Shown piece by piece: positions 22,636 through 33,444 of a DNA stretch of 64,000 bases. The stretch is from Sarocladium kiliense. Lineage: Eukaryota > Ascomycota > Sordariomycetes > Hypocreales > Sarocladiaceae. Each line of letters begins with the position of its first letter. Within the stretch, counting starts at the first letter, position 1. Under the pieces are notes generated by a model that saw only the letters and a list, made by a program, of their open reading frames with translations, ran no database searches and had not been told where the DNA came from. Both the position numbers and the translations under genes were made by a program. The DNA is taken from the NCBI GenBank assembly GCA_030734395.1, contig JAUZTG010000029.1:5022001-5086000 (forward strand), written 5' to 3'.

Positions 22636-24281
22636 TTATAACTTTGAGCAGACCGTCATGTTTATGTGAACGGCCTTCACGTTTGAATACGCCGCCAGTC
22701 CCGCCTCGCCCAGCTCCCTCCCAATACCGCTTTGCTTCACGCCACCAAACGGAATGCGGAAGTCGCTATCATTACTCGAATTGATCCACACCATACCAGC
22801 TTCAATCTGTCGGGCCACGCTATGCGCCCTCGTAAGGTTCGTGGTGAAGATTGCGCTTCCGAGGCCGTATTGGGAATCATTCGCCAGTGTGATAGCTTCC
22901 TCTTCGGTGCTGAAGCGGGTGATGGTGACGAAGGGACCAAAGACCTCCTCTTGGAAGATGCGCATCTTGGGAGACACATCTGTGAAGACGGTGGGTTCGA
23001 TGAAGAAACCCTTGTTGTCCGCAGATGGTTTGAAGGGCTGGCCACCCATCTTGAGCTGCGCGCCCTCGCCCTTACCGACATCGACGTACGACATGATGCG
23101 GTCGTATTGTGCCTTGGTCACCTGCGGACCTTGGAAGGTGTTCTCGTCGAAAGGATCGCCGACCTTGGAGATGGTTTTGATTTGGGACAGGAAAGCAGAC
23201 ATGAACTTGTCGTAAATGCCATCCTGGACCAACAGCCTGGATGTCGCAGTGCAGATCTGACCTTGGTTGGACATGATGCCAATGTGCGCCCACTCCACTG
23301 CGTTATCAAGATCCGCATCATTAAACACGATAAGCGGGCTCTTTCCACCAGTCTCGAGCGTGATATTCTTGAGGTTGATGCTGGCAGTCTTCATGATCTG
23401 CCTGGCTGTTGCTGTAGACCCCGTGAAGGCAATCTTATCAATGCCAGAGTGCGATGCGATTGCCGAGCCAGCTACGCTGCCGAGACCATTGACAATGTTG
23501 ACGACACCAGGCGGGAACCCGGCTTCGGCGACGAGGTTGGCGAAGAAGAGGATCGAGAGAGGTGTCTGCTCGGCGGGCTTGAGGACGACGGTATTGCCAC
23601 AAGCCAGAGCCGGGCCAAGCTTCCAAGCCGCCATAGAGAGAGGATAGTTCCACCTGTGAGGCGCCCAAAGTTAGCAAAGCCTTCATCCTGAGACATGGTC
23701 TCTGGAGCCTGAATACTCACGGGATGATCTGACCACAAACACCGACCGGCTCGCGCACAGTATAGGCAAACTTGGCTGGGGTCGTGTCAATGACCTGCCC
23801 AAAGATCTTGTCTGCGTACCCGCTGTAGTAGCGAATTGTCTCTGATGACTCTGCCATGTCCTCGTTCAGGGCAACGAGATAAGGCTTGCCATTGTCCCAA
23901 GTCTCGATGGTAGCCAGGGTCTCCTTGTTTGCCTCGATAAGATCCGCGAGCTTCCTCATCAGCTTTCCGCGATCAGTGCCAGACATGTCACGCCATGCTG
24001 GGTCACGAAGGGCAGCGCGTGCAGCGCTCACGGCCTTGTCCACGTCCTCAGAGGTGGCGGCATAGACGGATGTGATTTGTGATTCATCGCTACAGCGGTC
24101 AGCAGCAGATCCCCAGGTCAACAGCACATTAGCTCTTGGAGGTAGCTCACGTTGGGTTAATGCTGGCAATTTTGCCTCCGTCCGACGACTTTACCCATTC
24201 ATTGTTGATGAAAAGCCCGATGGGCTGGGCGTACTTGCGCCCATTTGGAGCAGTCAGCTCCTCGACCAGCTCGGACGACAT
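22636..24281 (-). CDS. NAD(P)-dependent aldehyde dehydrogenase with C-terminal SKL (peroxisomal)
   Basis: Exons on the minus strand are 24281-24151, 24089-23721 and 23653-22636 (505 residues); all junctions are GT..AG and in frame. It oxidises aldehydes to carboxylic acids. The family motifs are complete: IIPWNYPLSMAAWKLGPALA, FTGSTATARQIM, the general-base Glu267 in LETGGKSP, the nucleophile Cys301 in NQGQICTATS, and EEVFGPFVTI plus FGGVKQSGIGRELGEAG near the end. The protein ends NMTVCSKL. SKL is the canonical PTS1 peroxisomal import signal and is separated from the catalytic body by only a few residues, as expected for a functional tag. It is transcribed away from the nearby permease and amine oxidase genes. 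In that context it would act on aldehydes released by the amine oxidase. Confidence 0.95.
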
Positions 24282-25520
24282 GGTATGATGTGAGAAAAGA
24301 CGAAGCTGAAGCTTTGTTCAAGCGTGCGAAAGAGACACTTAGCAGGATGATGTTAGAGGAAGCTTCCAAAACTCGTCCAAGATAAGAGGCAGTGATGGGA
24401 AAGATGACCAAGGGTCTCTCCGATGGCTCTCCGACTCTGCCAATTACGTAAGTGCTACGAAACACAGGCACAGAGTCACAGTCCGACGTGTCTGCGTGTC
24501 ACGACTGGCAATTGCAATGATACCTCTCAGGATTGCGTGAAGCTTGGGCAGAACCGACAGGTCCCCACTTATGAGGGGAACGTGGGGGAGAAGCAGCAAG
24601 ACAAGGCCAGAATGACGAAACCCAGATAGACAGATAAATTAACCACCTTGATTAGTGCACAGACAAGAAGATAAGAAATGGCCGAGAATGTTCCTCGATA
24701 CGGAAAGAAACTAGGCTTGGGTTCGGTGAGGGAGGGGAGGGGGCTGATATGCATGCATGTCTCCCCCGCTTTACACCAACACCCATTGGGCAAGAAACTA
24801 GACAAACCCAACGGAAGGACGGCAACCAATGACCCACGAGGTGAGGAGGGGGGGATGGTCAGCTGCGATCTGCGTGTCTTCAGACGGCTTGATGCTGCCC
24901 AACCCGAAACTGGAAACTTTTGGGCCATGGCGGCGCGGGTGGGTGCATCTAGAACCACGGTATCAGTGGCTGCCGTAGGATCCGGGGTCCTCCTCTTGGT
25001 GGATGTGAAAGGCGCATGGAGTCCTGGACCGCTTGTGGCGCATGCACGATGATAGAGAGAGATAGCGTAACATGGGGTACAGGAGATAGCGGAGCACAAC
25101 TGGGGCTCTTGATATCCAGTATGTCCGGATATCGGACGTTTCAATGGTGATTGAAGGTGCTGAGGCGAGTTTGCCCGAGAAGATCACTGGCTGGCGGAGA
25201 TGAGCGCTGGCTGTATGGGTCTCATGTCCTGAGTAGCGGTCTTGGAGTCAGGGAGGACAAGGCAGAGTCCAAGACCAAACCTCGGAACTGTGAGAAGACC
25301 AGAGGTTGAAGGCATCCGTAAAGCACAACCGACGGAGATCCAGGTAGAGGCATTGCCAATCACCCATCTAGACCAGCTCACATCTTAATTCTCATACATA
25401 TCATGATACACACAAATAGATATAAATCGAACCGAATGGTATACCAAACCAGCCTTTCACAGCGGGCTCGTAGTGTATAGAAACAGGAAAAGACAAACAG
25501 GCGACACTTGTCGTTGCCTT
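24282..25520 (+). other. Intergenic region
   Basis: About 1.2 kb between two minus-strand genes. Overlapping open frames near 24570-25150 on both strands lack motifs. It presumably holds the aldehyde dehydrogenase promoter and the permease 3' region. Confidence 0.55.
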
Positions 25521-27176
25521 TCAAACAGACCGCTCCCCGCGGAACTGATCAACCATGCCAGACTTGCCAGTAACCGGGCTGACTTGTTCCCCTTGACCAC
25601 CGCTGATAGCACTCAACTCAGGGCTCTCCGTCCTCAGACTCAAATAAGACTTGTTACCCTTGATGAACCAAAAAGCAAGGGACACAATAAGCATGATACC
25701 AAACACAGCGATGGAGTAGTTCATGTCCGTGCCTGTCGGATGGGGGGTACCGGGGAAGAAGAAGAAGATTGTTGTAACGATGCAGTAGATGATGGAGACC
25801 CAGTTCAACACGGGACCAAAGCGGCCCAGGCTGAATTCTCCTCCTGGGGGCAGCTTATCGCGGCCGACAGCGAGGAGCACAGCGATAGGGATGCCGTAGG
25901 AAATAGTCAAAGCAATGGTGGCGACTCCAAGAATAGCCTCGAGAACAGTGCTAGAGAATGTGTAAAGTACGCCGACAAGTGCGATAATGGCGCCCTGCAG
26001 CCACAGGGCACGTGCAGGAACCTTCCAGCTTTCGCTCACGCGAGAAAAGTAGTTGCTCCAGGGGAGACCGCCATCACGGGCAAATCCCCAGGTCAGACGA
26101 GATCCTGTCGTCATCAAGCTAACAGCCTGACCCATGCCGTTGAAGATGAACAAGGAGAGAAGGACTGTGCTGCCCTTGAGGCCAATCACTTGCATGACAA
26201 GATCGACGAAGGGAAGGCCGGTAGGTCCGTCCATGAGGGTATCCAGGTCCTGGCTGCTGAAGAGGCATACGACCATGAAGATAAACCCAGTGAGGGCGCC
26301 AAGAGCGACGGACAGCCAGATGACCCTGGGAACATTCTTCCTCGGCGCAGGAATCTCCTCAACCATGTGGACGGCAGCATCAAAGGCTGTCAAACCATAT
26401 GCAGCCTGGACAAGACCAATGAACCAGGTGACTCCATTGCTCCAGCCCGTCTGGTTGATCCATCTTCCGAAGACAAAGGAAGCAGACTGGAACTCCAGAT
26501 GATCCTTGGTGCCGACTGAGATGAGCAGGCTGAGCGAGAAGACGACAAACAGCGTGGCGAAGCAGATACCGACAAAGTTGTTGAACATGGGCAGGATAGG
26601 GTCGCGACGACAGGCGATCAGGTTGATGATGGTCAGGAAGAGCGTGACGCCAAGATAGAGCAGGAAGTCGACCCAGCCTTTGCTCCCAGCCGTCCAGTCA
26701 GGCGTATACAGCAACTTCATGCTGAGCATAAACTCAGTCATGAAAGCATTCTGCGACGCACTGATAGTCCACCAGCCAAAGGTATTGATCCAAACACACA
26801 TATACGACAAGAACCTCCCCTTCGACCCAGGCCAAAGCACCGAGATCCAGAAGCCCTGGCCCAGCGCCGTCGGCATGCTACTGCACAGCTCGCCCATGGA
26901 CAGCGCTACGCAGAGATTGCAGGCTGTGACGAGGACGAGACCCCAGAGGATGGAGACGGGACCGCCGTTGGTCAGACCGCTGGAGAGGTCCTGGGCGAAG
27001 GTGGACCAGGTACCGAGGACGGAGAAGGCGAGGAAGAAGAGGGACCAGAGGGAGAATTTGCGGGAGAGGGCGGGTTGGTGGCCGAGGTGGATGAGGTCCT
27101 GATCATCTTGGATGGCTTGGTCGGCGGTTGAGAGATGCTCCAGAGGAGGGATGTCGTTTTTGCCGTCTGACTCCAT
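25521..27176 (-). CDS. APC-superfamily permease (GABA/choline/amino-acid type)
   Basis: Single exon, 551 residues, ATG at 27176 (earlier in-frame codons are not ATG). It has about twelve membrane segments. The family features are the N-terminal HQPALSRKFSLWSLFFLAFS, the segment-one FAQDLSSGLTNGGPVSILWG, MGELCSSMPTALGQGFWI, the mid-protein GLTAFDAAVHMVEEIPAPRK, and the ARDGGLPWSNYF loop. This architecture is shared by fungal GABA permease (Uga4), choline (Hnm1) and polyamine-type carriers; the substrate cannot be told from sequence alone. It lies between the aldehyde dehydrogenase and the divergently transcribed copper amine oxidase, which favours a role in importing a primary amine or amino compound. 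The cytoplasmic C-terminus is about 40 residues and polar. Confidence 0.9.
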   Translation of the reverse strand: MESDGKNDIPPLEHLSTADQAIQDDQDLIHLGHQPALSRKFSLWSLFFLAFSVLGTWSTFAQDLSSGLTNGGPVSILWGLVLVTACNLCVALSMGELCSSMPTALGQGFWISVLWPGSKGRFLSYMCVWINTFGWWTISASQNAFMTEFMLSMKLLYTPDWTAGSKGWVDFLLYLGVTLFLTIINLIACRRDPILPMFNNFVGICFATLFVVFSLSLLISVGTKDHLEFQSASFVFGRWINQTGWSNGVTWFIGLVQAAYGLTAFDAAVHMVEEIPAPRKNVPRVIWLSVALGALTGFIFMVVCLFSSQDLDTLMDGPTGLPFVDLVMQVIGLKGSTVLLSLFIFNGMGQAVSLMTTGSRLTWGFARDGGLPWSNYFSRVSESWKVPARALWLQGAIIALVGVLYTFSSTVLEAILGVATIALTISYGIPIAVLLAVGRDKLPPGGEFSLGRFGPVLNWVSIIYCIVTTIFFFFPGTPHPTGTDMNYSIAVFGIMLIVSLAFWFIKGNKSYLSLRTESPELSAISGGQGEQVSPVTGKSGMVDQFRGERSV

Positions 27177-27496
27177 TGTGAGGGATTGGAGTTGTGGCTG
27201 TGAATGGAGATCAAGGAGAGTTCTTAAAGGAAGGAGGGCAGTAGTGATGAAGAGAGACAATGGTGATGATGATAGACGGCAGCCGGCTCATTGTCTCAAT
27301 GGGTATTGTCGAGATGTCGCACGAGGAGGCGGACGAGGAGCGATATCTATATGCGCCAGCCCGTCCGTCGCGCATACGCACAGCTTGTAGTAGTGTGCAG
27401 ACGTCGTGTATGGAAAGGGTGTGGCCGCCTCCCACCTTATCCAGGGGACTCAGATCAAGAAAGACGATAGGCCCCCCTTGTCTGTCCACGAGCGCC

Positions 27497-27518
27497 AGGC
27501 TGGAGCTGGAGCTGGAGC
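27497..27518 (+). repeat. GCTGGA hexanucleotide microsatellite
   Basis: About three and a half GCTGGA units lie inside the divergent promoter region. Confidence 0.7.
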
Positions 27519-27848
27519 TACCAGGGAGGTGAGTGTGATGGTGATGCGACCTGTAGGCGGCGGCGCACAACCTGGCTCTGGCTGTCTGTGGCTTTACGTC
27601 AACGCATGCCGATTTTGCACAGGTATCTAATCTAGTCCAGTCCACCCTGGCTTATCAGCTAAAACCTTGTAAGTTGCTGGGTATCCCCGCATTGTCGACG
27701 ATTGGTGTGCCCGTGAAGAGGGTACCGTAGCGGGTCGGCAGCAGCCAGGCCAGGCCAGGGATGGCATGGGATGGGTCCTCTGTCCGTCTGCCTCCGTCGC
27801 TTATCTCTCGTGTCTGTGGCGCTGGTCGACTCCAGAGGGCGAACCCGT

Positions 27849-27875
27849 GGGTTTGGGTTTGGGTTCGGGTCTGGG
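27849..27875 (+). repeat. GGGTTT-type G-run repeat
   Basis: Two GGGTTT units, one GGGTTC, then GGGTCTGGG give five G3 runs with short spacers, enough to form a G-quadruplex in principle. It is not the fungal telomere unit TTAGGG and is too short to be an interstitial telomere. Confidence 0.6.
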
Positions 27876-28488
27876 ATGCTGGTCAGGGATGGGATGCGTG
27901 GCCACAATTGTTTCCTAATCTGAACTCGCTCGGCTCGCTCTCTCGCTCTCCAACCCACTGCTGAGCGCCATTCCACGCCGTAGGGCATCGCGGCCAGTGC
28001 CGACACCGGGGGAAACCATGCACACCCACACGCGCGCCTCATCTCCCTCATTGCATCGTCTTTGCCCCCGCTTTCGCCAAGTCGGGAAGGTTTCTGGGCA
28101 CCGAATACATGCCGTAGCGTCCTGCATGTCTCCCACTGTACGACCCTTGTCAGCCGCAAGCCTCCTCCCCTGTGCCCATCCAGGTGAGGCCTGGCCCGGC
28201 CGGGAGGCTGGCTCGGTGTACAGCGGGTGCCCGAAGCAATGCCGTGGTGGACGTTGGGCCTAGACACGAGACGAGGAGAGGAGGAGGAGGAGGCTCCAAC
28301 AACCCCCCAATTCCTTACGTACACGTGCCCTCTCTGCTGCCATTACTCCTCTCCTCATGCTGGATGGACCCTTGTTTTACCTCTTAGAGCTTAGCTGTCG
28401 GACTCCATGCATGGCCCTTCTCCCCAAATACCGAATGTGTGCTTGTCCTTTGTCATATCGTCCCACGTCACCATACGATAGCCTCGCG

Positions 28489-28496
28489 TATAAGTA
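28489..28496 (+). promoter_or_regulatory. TATA-like box of copper amine oxidase gene
   Basis: TATAAGTA lies 210 nt before the ATG at 28699 and is followed by a C/T-rich leader, a normal fungal promoter layout. Confidence 0.4.
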
Positions 28497-28698
28497 GACT
28501 CACCCCTTCTCCTCGCCTACTATTCTTACCGAACTCTACTCCTCTTGAAGTCTTACCTGAACCATCCTCACATCCAGCATCGTGAACAGCATCACTCTCG
28601 CACCCCATCACTGATCCCATCACCTCTTTTGGCCCATCAGCCCTCAAACAACAGCCGTATGGAAGTGTCTTGCAAATCACCTTCCACCCATCCTCAAC

Positions 28699-30895
28699 AT
28701 GATCGAAGATGTCTCTACTATAGCTGGCTGGACAATCTTGCGGGAAGAGCCCAGCGACGCCGCTCCAGATCTGTCAAAGCAGCGCTCAGTCCATCCTCTA
28801 GGTACATTCCACCCATAAACTCTACCAGCCATTTCATCCGTTCTTCACGAAAAACCGGTCCTAACAAGAAAATTTGATTGTAGATCAGCTATCGATTGAA
28901 GAGATCAGAATTGCTGCGCGTCTGATCCGCCAGGCTGCCAGCACTAAGAACCTCAAATTCAACTGCCTTACCCTCCGCGAGCCTCTCAAGCATGAGTACA
29001 AGGCCTGGAAAGCCCAACAGGGGCCTCTACCCAATCGCAAGGCTTTTGCCATCGTCATCGACAAGGACTCCCGTCAGGTCTGCGAGGTCATCGCCAACCT
29101 CTCTACAGGCAGCATCGAGAGCTGGACCGACGTCACAGATGTAGCTCCCATCCTCACCCTCGAGGACCTCGATGTCTGCGAGCGTGTCTGCCGCGCCGAT
29201 GAACGAGTCATCATGGCCTGTCGCGACCTCGGCATCACCGACATGTCCAAGGTCTTCATTGACGCTTGGGCTATCGGCTTCGATCACCGATGGGGCACCG
29301 ATCGTCGCCTCCAGCAGGGCATTGCCTACTATCGTAACTCGCCCTACGATAACCAGTACGCCCACCCGCTGGACTTCAACGTCGTGGTCGACACGGAGCG
29401 GGAAGAAGTTCTCGCCGTGGATATCCGCCGAGTCAATGGCGAGCGCACCAGGGTGCCTCTCGAGGAGCATAACTATCTCCCCGACTTCATTGGCAACGGA
29501 TACCTCGCGAATCGTTTGAAGCCAATTGACATTACCCAGCCGCAGGGCGTGTCCTTCCGCATGCGCGGGAGCGAGCTCGAGTGGGCGGGATACAAGATGC
29601 ACATCGGCTTCAACTATCGTGAGGGCCTCGTCCTTTCCGACGTCCGCATCGATGACCAGCATGCTAAGCGAGAGCGCACTCTCTTCAACCGCATCAGTGT
29701 CGTCGAGATGGTCGTGCCCTACGGCAACCCAGACCCTCCTCACCACAAGAAGCATGCCTTCGATGTTGGTGAGTATGGCACCGGCCTGATGACCAACTCT
29801 CTCAAGCTCGGATGCGATTGCAAGGGCGCCATTCACTATCTAGACGCTGTGATGGCCACTAGCACGGGTGATCCGGCCGTGGTGAAGAACGCTGTGTGCA
29901 TCCATGAGGAAGACAACGGCTTGTTGTACAAGCACACCGATTACCGTGATGGAGCTGTCGTCTCTGCTCGAGACCGGAAGCTCATCATCTCGCAGATCAT
30001 CACGGCTGCCAACTACGAGTATGCATTCTACCATACTTTCACCCTTGACGGGACCTACAAGCTCGAGATCAAGCTCACGGGCATGCTGAATACCTACTGC
30101 ATGCATCCCTCTGAGTCCGCCGCTCCCTACGGCACAGAGGTGGCCCCAGCCATCACGGCCCATAACCACCAGCACATCTTCTCTCTCCGTGTTGACCCGG
30201 AGATTGACGGTCCTAATAACACCGTGGTTCAGAACGATGCCGTCCCTTCTGATGAGCCCGTCGGATCCCCTGGGAACATTTACGGCAACGGCTTCTACTG
30301 CAAGAAGACGCCTCTCCTCACCTCGCAAGCCGGTGGCTGCGTCTACAAGCACGAGACCAGCCGCTCTTGGGACATCACGAACCCATCCATCCTCAATCCC
30401 GTCGCGAAGAAACCCATTGCCTACAAGATCCTCAACAACAATTGCCCAACCATGCTTGCGAAACCAGGATCCATGGTAGCCAAACGTGCAGCCTTCGCTC
30501 ACAAAGCCCTCTGGGTCGTCCCTTACCGCGACTACGAGCTCTTCCCAGCCGGTGACTACGTCTGTCAATCCAACGGCATCGGCGGACAGCTGTACAATGA
30601 GACCATTACAGACTGGGTCGCTCGCAACGAGTCGATCGAGAACACGGATATCGTCTGCTATATTCAGTTTGGCTTGACGCATTTCCCACGTACGGAGGAT
30701 TTCCCTATCATGCCGGCCGAGCCGGTGAGCGTCATGCTCAGGGCCTCAAACTTCTTTGAGAAGAATCCTGGATTGTGGGTGCCGGCGAGTGTAGTTGGCG
30801 CTGATAGGTCTTCGAGGCATGCATATGAGGACCGTGGAGGATCCGCGCTGGTGAAGCAGCAAGCCAATTGTTGCTCGTCCAAATCGAGACTGTGA
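28699..30895 (+). CDS. Copper amine oxidase with C-terminal SRL (peroxisomal)
   Basis: Exons are 28699-28801 and 28884-30895 (704 residues); the short first exon (starting MIEDVSTIAGWT) joins in frame to the N2 domain (LDQLSIEEIRIAARLIR). It oxidises primary amines to aldehydes, releasing ammonia and H2O2. The catalytic domain is intact. Tyr412 in AANYEYAFY is the precursor of the TPQ cofactor, the HNHQHIF motif (461-467) supplies two copper His, His634 in GLTHFPRTEDFP supplies the third, and YGTGLMTNSLKLGCDCKG and IHYLDAV flank the active site. There is no secretion signal. The C-terminus CCSSKSRL ends in SRL, a working PTS1 variant known from fungal peroxisomal amine oxidases. It is divergent to the permease. 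H2O2 production fits a peroxisomal site with catalase. Confidence 0.96.
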
Positions 30896-31236
30896 AGCGG
30901 AAGGGAAGGCCAGTTGCCAGCAAGGTAGACAGAGGCTATCATGCCTGAGTTGGGATGAGGATGTCAACTTTCCAGGGCTTTCTGTGCCGCAGGGTCTAGC
31001 ATTTATACTGTAGATTGAAATACTTGCCACAGTTTCTCTACTTGTTTCGACTACCTGCGATCTTCAATACAGTGAGCAAGTCTCCTTGGCGTATTTTGGC
31101 TTTCAGCACGCCTCACTGTTTCAGAAGTAGAGAGGAGAGTAGTAGTATATATATGACCCGAACTATGTCTTGCGAAGCTCCTGATGCCAAATGTTAGCGG
31201 CATCATCTTAATTTACAACGACGTACTGCACAACAA
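30896..31236 (+). other. Convergent spacer
   Basis: About 340 nt of 3' sequence between the amine oxidase and hydrolase genes. No gene or clear hairpin was seen. Confidence 0.6.
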
Positions 31237-32190
31237 TTATTTGGACCTCCACAGCCCTCGTATCCAACTGAGTACCAAATAACACCTCCCGAACGCGCGA
31301 CCGAAAACCAACGGCAAGCCGTATCGAAACCAGCTAAAAGGCTTCAAGAGTCTTGGTGCTGGAATAATCACCCCAGCTGGCACCTCTGTTTTCCATGAGT
31401 TACCAATCGGTTCACCCACGAATGCTTCCACAGCCTCCAGAACAAGACCAGCCGTCTCCTCCGGCTGACTTAGGAAAGGCGAGTGACTAGTCCGAAGCTC
31501 CCTGTGCTCAACCTGCGCACCCATCTCCCTCGCCATGCCGACACTGAACCGCTGTGCTACCACCGGCAACCCCTTATCCTCGACCGTGCCGATATACCAG
31601 GCGGGCACATCCATCCACCCAGCATAAGAGTATTCGCCTCCTTCGAAGAGGGCCCTGAGGCTTTGTGTGGTAAGCTGCGAGACCCTGAAGTTCGCTTCTT
31701 CCTCGGGAACGTCGTGATAGAACAGCTCGCGAGGATCTACAACGATCTCAGCATACCCTGTTGTGCTGTTGACGCGCCACGCTGGGGGTGGGTGGCCGAA
31801 GAACGGGTCCATGAAGCTGAATCCAGTGAGGGTAAAGCCAGAGGCAATGAGGATAAGCCCAATCACATGGCCATTGGAAGTTGTCGAAGTCGAAGCAGCA
31901 ACACCGCGTGGCCGAGCAAATCCCTTGATGGCGCTGTTGGCAACCATGCCTCCATAAGAATGGGCGATCACGACCACATCTCGCCCCTCGCTTGTTTCTG
32001 TTGAGATCGCTTGCCGTGCCGTATCAAAGTCATCTCTGAAAGTCGCATCTGGATCATCCTTTGTGGACGGGAGGGTGATCGACATGCACGTCAAGCCGCG
32101 CTTCTCCTGTAGGAGAGTAATGATCTTGTCATAGCATGTGGGCTTATGCCAGGCGCCGGGAATGAAGAGCAATGTTGGTAGAACGGACAT
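31237..32190 (-). CDS. Alpha/beta hydrolase
   Basis: Single exon, 317 residues; the ATG at 32190 (MSVLPTLLFIPGAWHKPTCY) is the first true Met in frame. The fold is clear: FIPGAWHKP is the oxyanion region after strand 3, VVVIAHSYGGMVA carries the nucleophile Ser in the elbow G/A-H-S-Y-G, and RTSHSPFLSQPEETA carries the catalytic His. The first 230 residues match the short AB-hydrolase group (salicylate/methyl-ester esterase-like) common in fungi. The C-terminal 45 residues after GEPIGNSWK are extra and hydrophobic/basic (LVFGRAFGRCYLVLSWIRG) and may associate with membranes. Substrate unknown. It is convergent with the amine oxidase and divergent from the Zn2Cys6 regulator, so it may belong to the same locus, for instance by cleaving an amide or ester. 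Confidence 0.88.
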   Translation of the reverse strand: MSVLPTLLFIPGAWHKPTCYDKIITLLQEKRGLTCMSITLPSTKDDPDATFRDDFDTARQAISTETSEGRDVVVIAHSYGGMVANSAIKGFARPRGVAASTSTTSNGHVIGLILIASGFTLTGFSFMDPFFGHPPPAWRVNSTTGYAEIVVDPRELFYHDVPEEEANFRVSQLTTQSLRALFEGGEYSYAGWMDVPAWYIGTVEDKGLPVVAQRFSVGMAREMGAQVEHRELRTSHSPFLSQPEETAGLVLEAVEAFVGEPIGNSWKTEVPAGVIIPAPRLLKPFSWFRYGLPLVFGRAFGRCYLVLSWIRGLWRSK

Positions 32191-33444
32191 GGTGTAAGTG
32201 GTCAATAAAGTTGATCCCCTTGATCAGGGTCGGTTTCCTGCTGCCACAGTTTTGAAAATAAAATGGCGCGCATTATCCTCATATTCAAGGCCGCCCTGTC
32301 TCGGGAACAGCCTCAGGTATGAACAAGTACAATTCCTGCGCAACCAATAAGCACCCACTCAGCGCCTGACACCATAGTGGTTAGGCTATTGGAAAATCCG
32401 GACGCAATTCTACAATGTAAAATCAAATGTGAACAATTCTTTCCATTCTTATAGAATCGTGCGAAAGGTTGGACATCAACTGCTGGTATCGAGTGCGATG
32501 AGACACATCGCAAAAGTTATCTACTGAAGCATTGGACAACAGTGAGAAATCAAATGAGGAATACACGGCGAAAGCCCGTTCCACATTTGAAGCAATGCAT
32601 CTGGCCTTGGGACGTTGTAGTGAGATATATTGAAGAATAGTGTTGCTTCCTGATAGATCACCACCGTGCACAGGGTAGCTTGAGGAGGGCAAAGCACCCG
32701 ACTGAAGACCAACGACAGGTACCAGGTAAGGAAGGTATTGATTGTTTTAGGTGAGACAGCTCGAACGCGTAGCACAATGGCTGCCAAGCTCGGTAGGAAT
32801 TTGCCGCCTCAGCGTGTCGGAACTGACCGAAAGATGGGGTATACTGCACTACACTGAGTCCAGGTACAGGAGCCTAAGGTAAGCAAGCACCTTAGTTATC
32901 AATGATTAATTGGTACTTGGGGATTTGCCTAATAAGCCGAATTACCCCAGTGTTTGTACGTAAGATCGACCCTCCAGCAAGGTACGCGAGACCTGGGTCA
33001 CCACCCACCCACGCTACTGGCACCAGTCGCCAGTACGCACGCCCTTATCACGGCTCCACCGGCCGTCCGTCCCTCTTCTCCATCCTCTCCTCTCCTCATT
33101 CATTCCCTCCCAATCATCAGCGCCACAGACCTCACCAAACCCACGATCTAGCTCTTGGCTGCGAATTCCATCAGAACACAATTCACCATCATTATACTGC
33201 ATCAGAATCGGGCACGACTGCACTTCTCACCCATTCCAGTTGCCTCGCTTCGTCTGGTCTCGTCTCATTCGAAGCACTCGCCCCAGCTACATACCTGCCG
33301 CATGGACGTTGTCATTTGCCTCACGATGGATATGATCGTCCCGTATAACAGCTTCGAGGACATCAGAACACTGAAACGCCGTTTCAAAAACAATCATCCC
33401 AATCATTATTGAATATCTCAATTGGCCTTCAGCATCTCGTTTCC
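32191..33444 (+). other. Divergent promoter region of hydrolase and Zn2Cys6 regulator
   Basis: About 1.25 kb. The right third (33000-33300) is C/T-rich and suits the leader of the regulator gene. No gene, repeat or RNA was recognised. Confidence 0.6.

Larger units (their letters stand above)
27177..28698 (+). other. Divergent promoter region of permease and amine oxidase
   Basis: About 1.5 kb shared between divergent permease and copper amine oxidase genes. It contains a GCTGGA microsatellite at 27497-27518, a G-rich run of GGGTTT/GGGTTC units at 27849-27875, and a TATA-like box at 28489-28496. No gene was recognised; the plus- and minus-strand frames here look like noise. Confidence 0.6.

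Noticed and set aside
22732..23691. Plus-strand open frame of 319 residues
   Set aside because: Antisense to the aldehyde dehydrogenase, whose motifs are unambiguous on the minus strand.
25473..26519. Plus-strand open frame of 348 residues
   Set aside because: It lies opposite the permease gene; composition is unlike a protein and there is no motif.
27849..27875. Interstitial telomere repeat
   Set aside because: The units are GGGTTT/GGGTTC, not TTAGGG, and only three to four copies are present.
29027..30682. Two long minus-strand open frames
   Set aside because: Both are shadows of the copper amine oxidase, whose active-site motifs are intact on the plus strand.
33014..33412. Short open frames ahead of the Zn2Cys6 gene
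   Set aside because: They lie in a C/T-rich leader and do not join to the regulator in frame.
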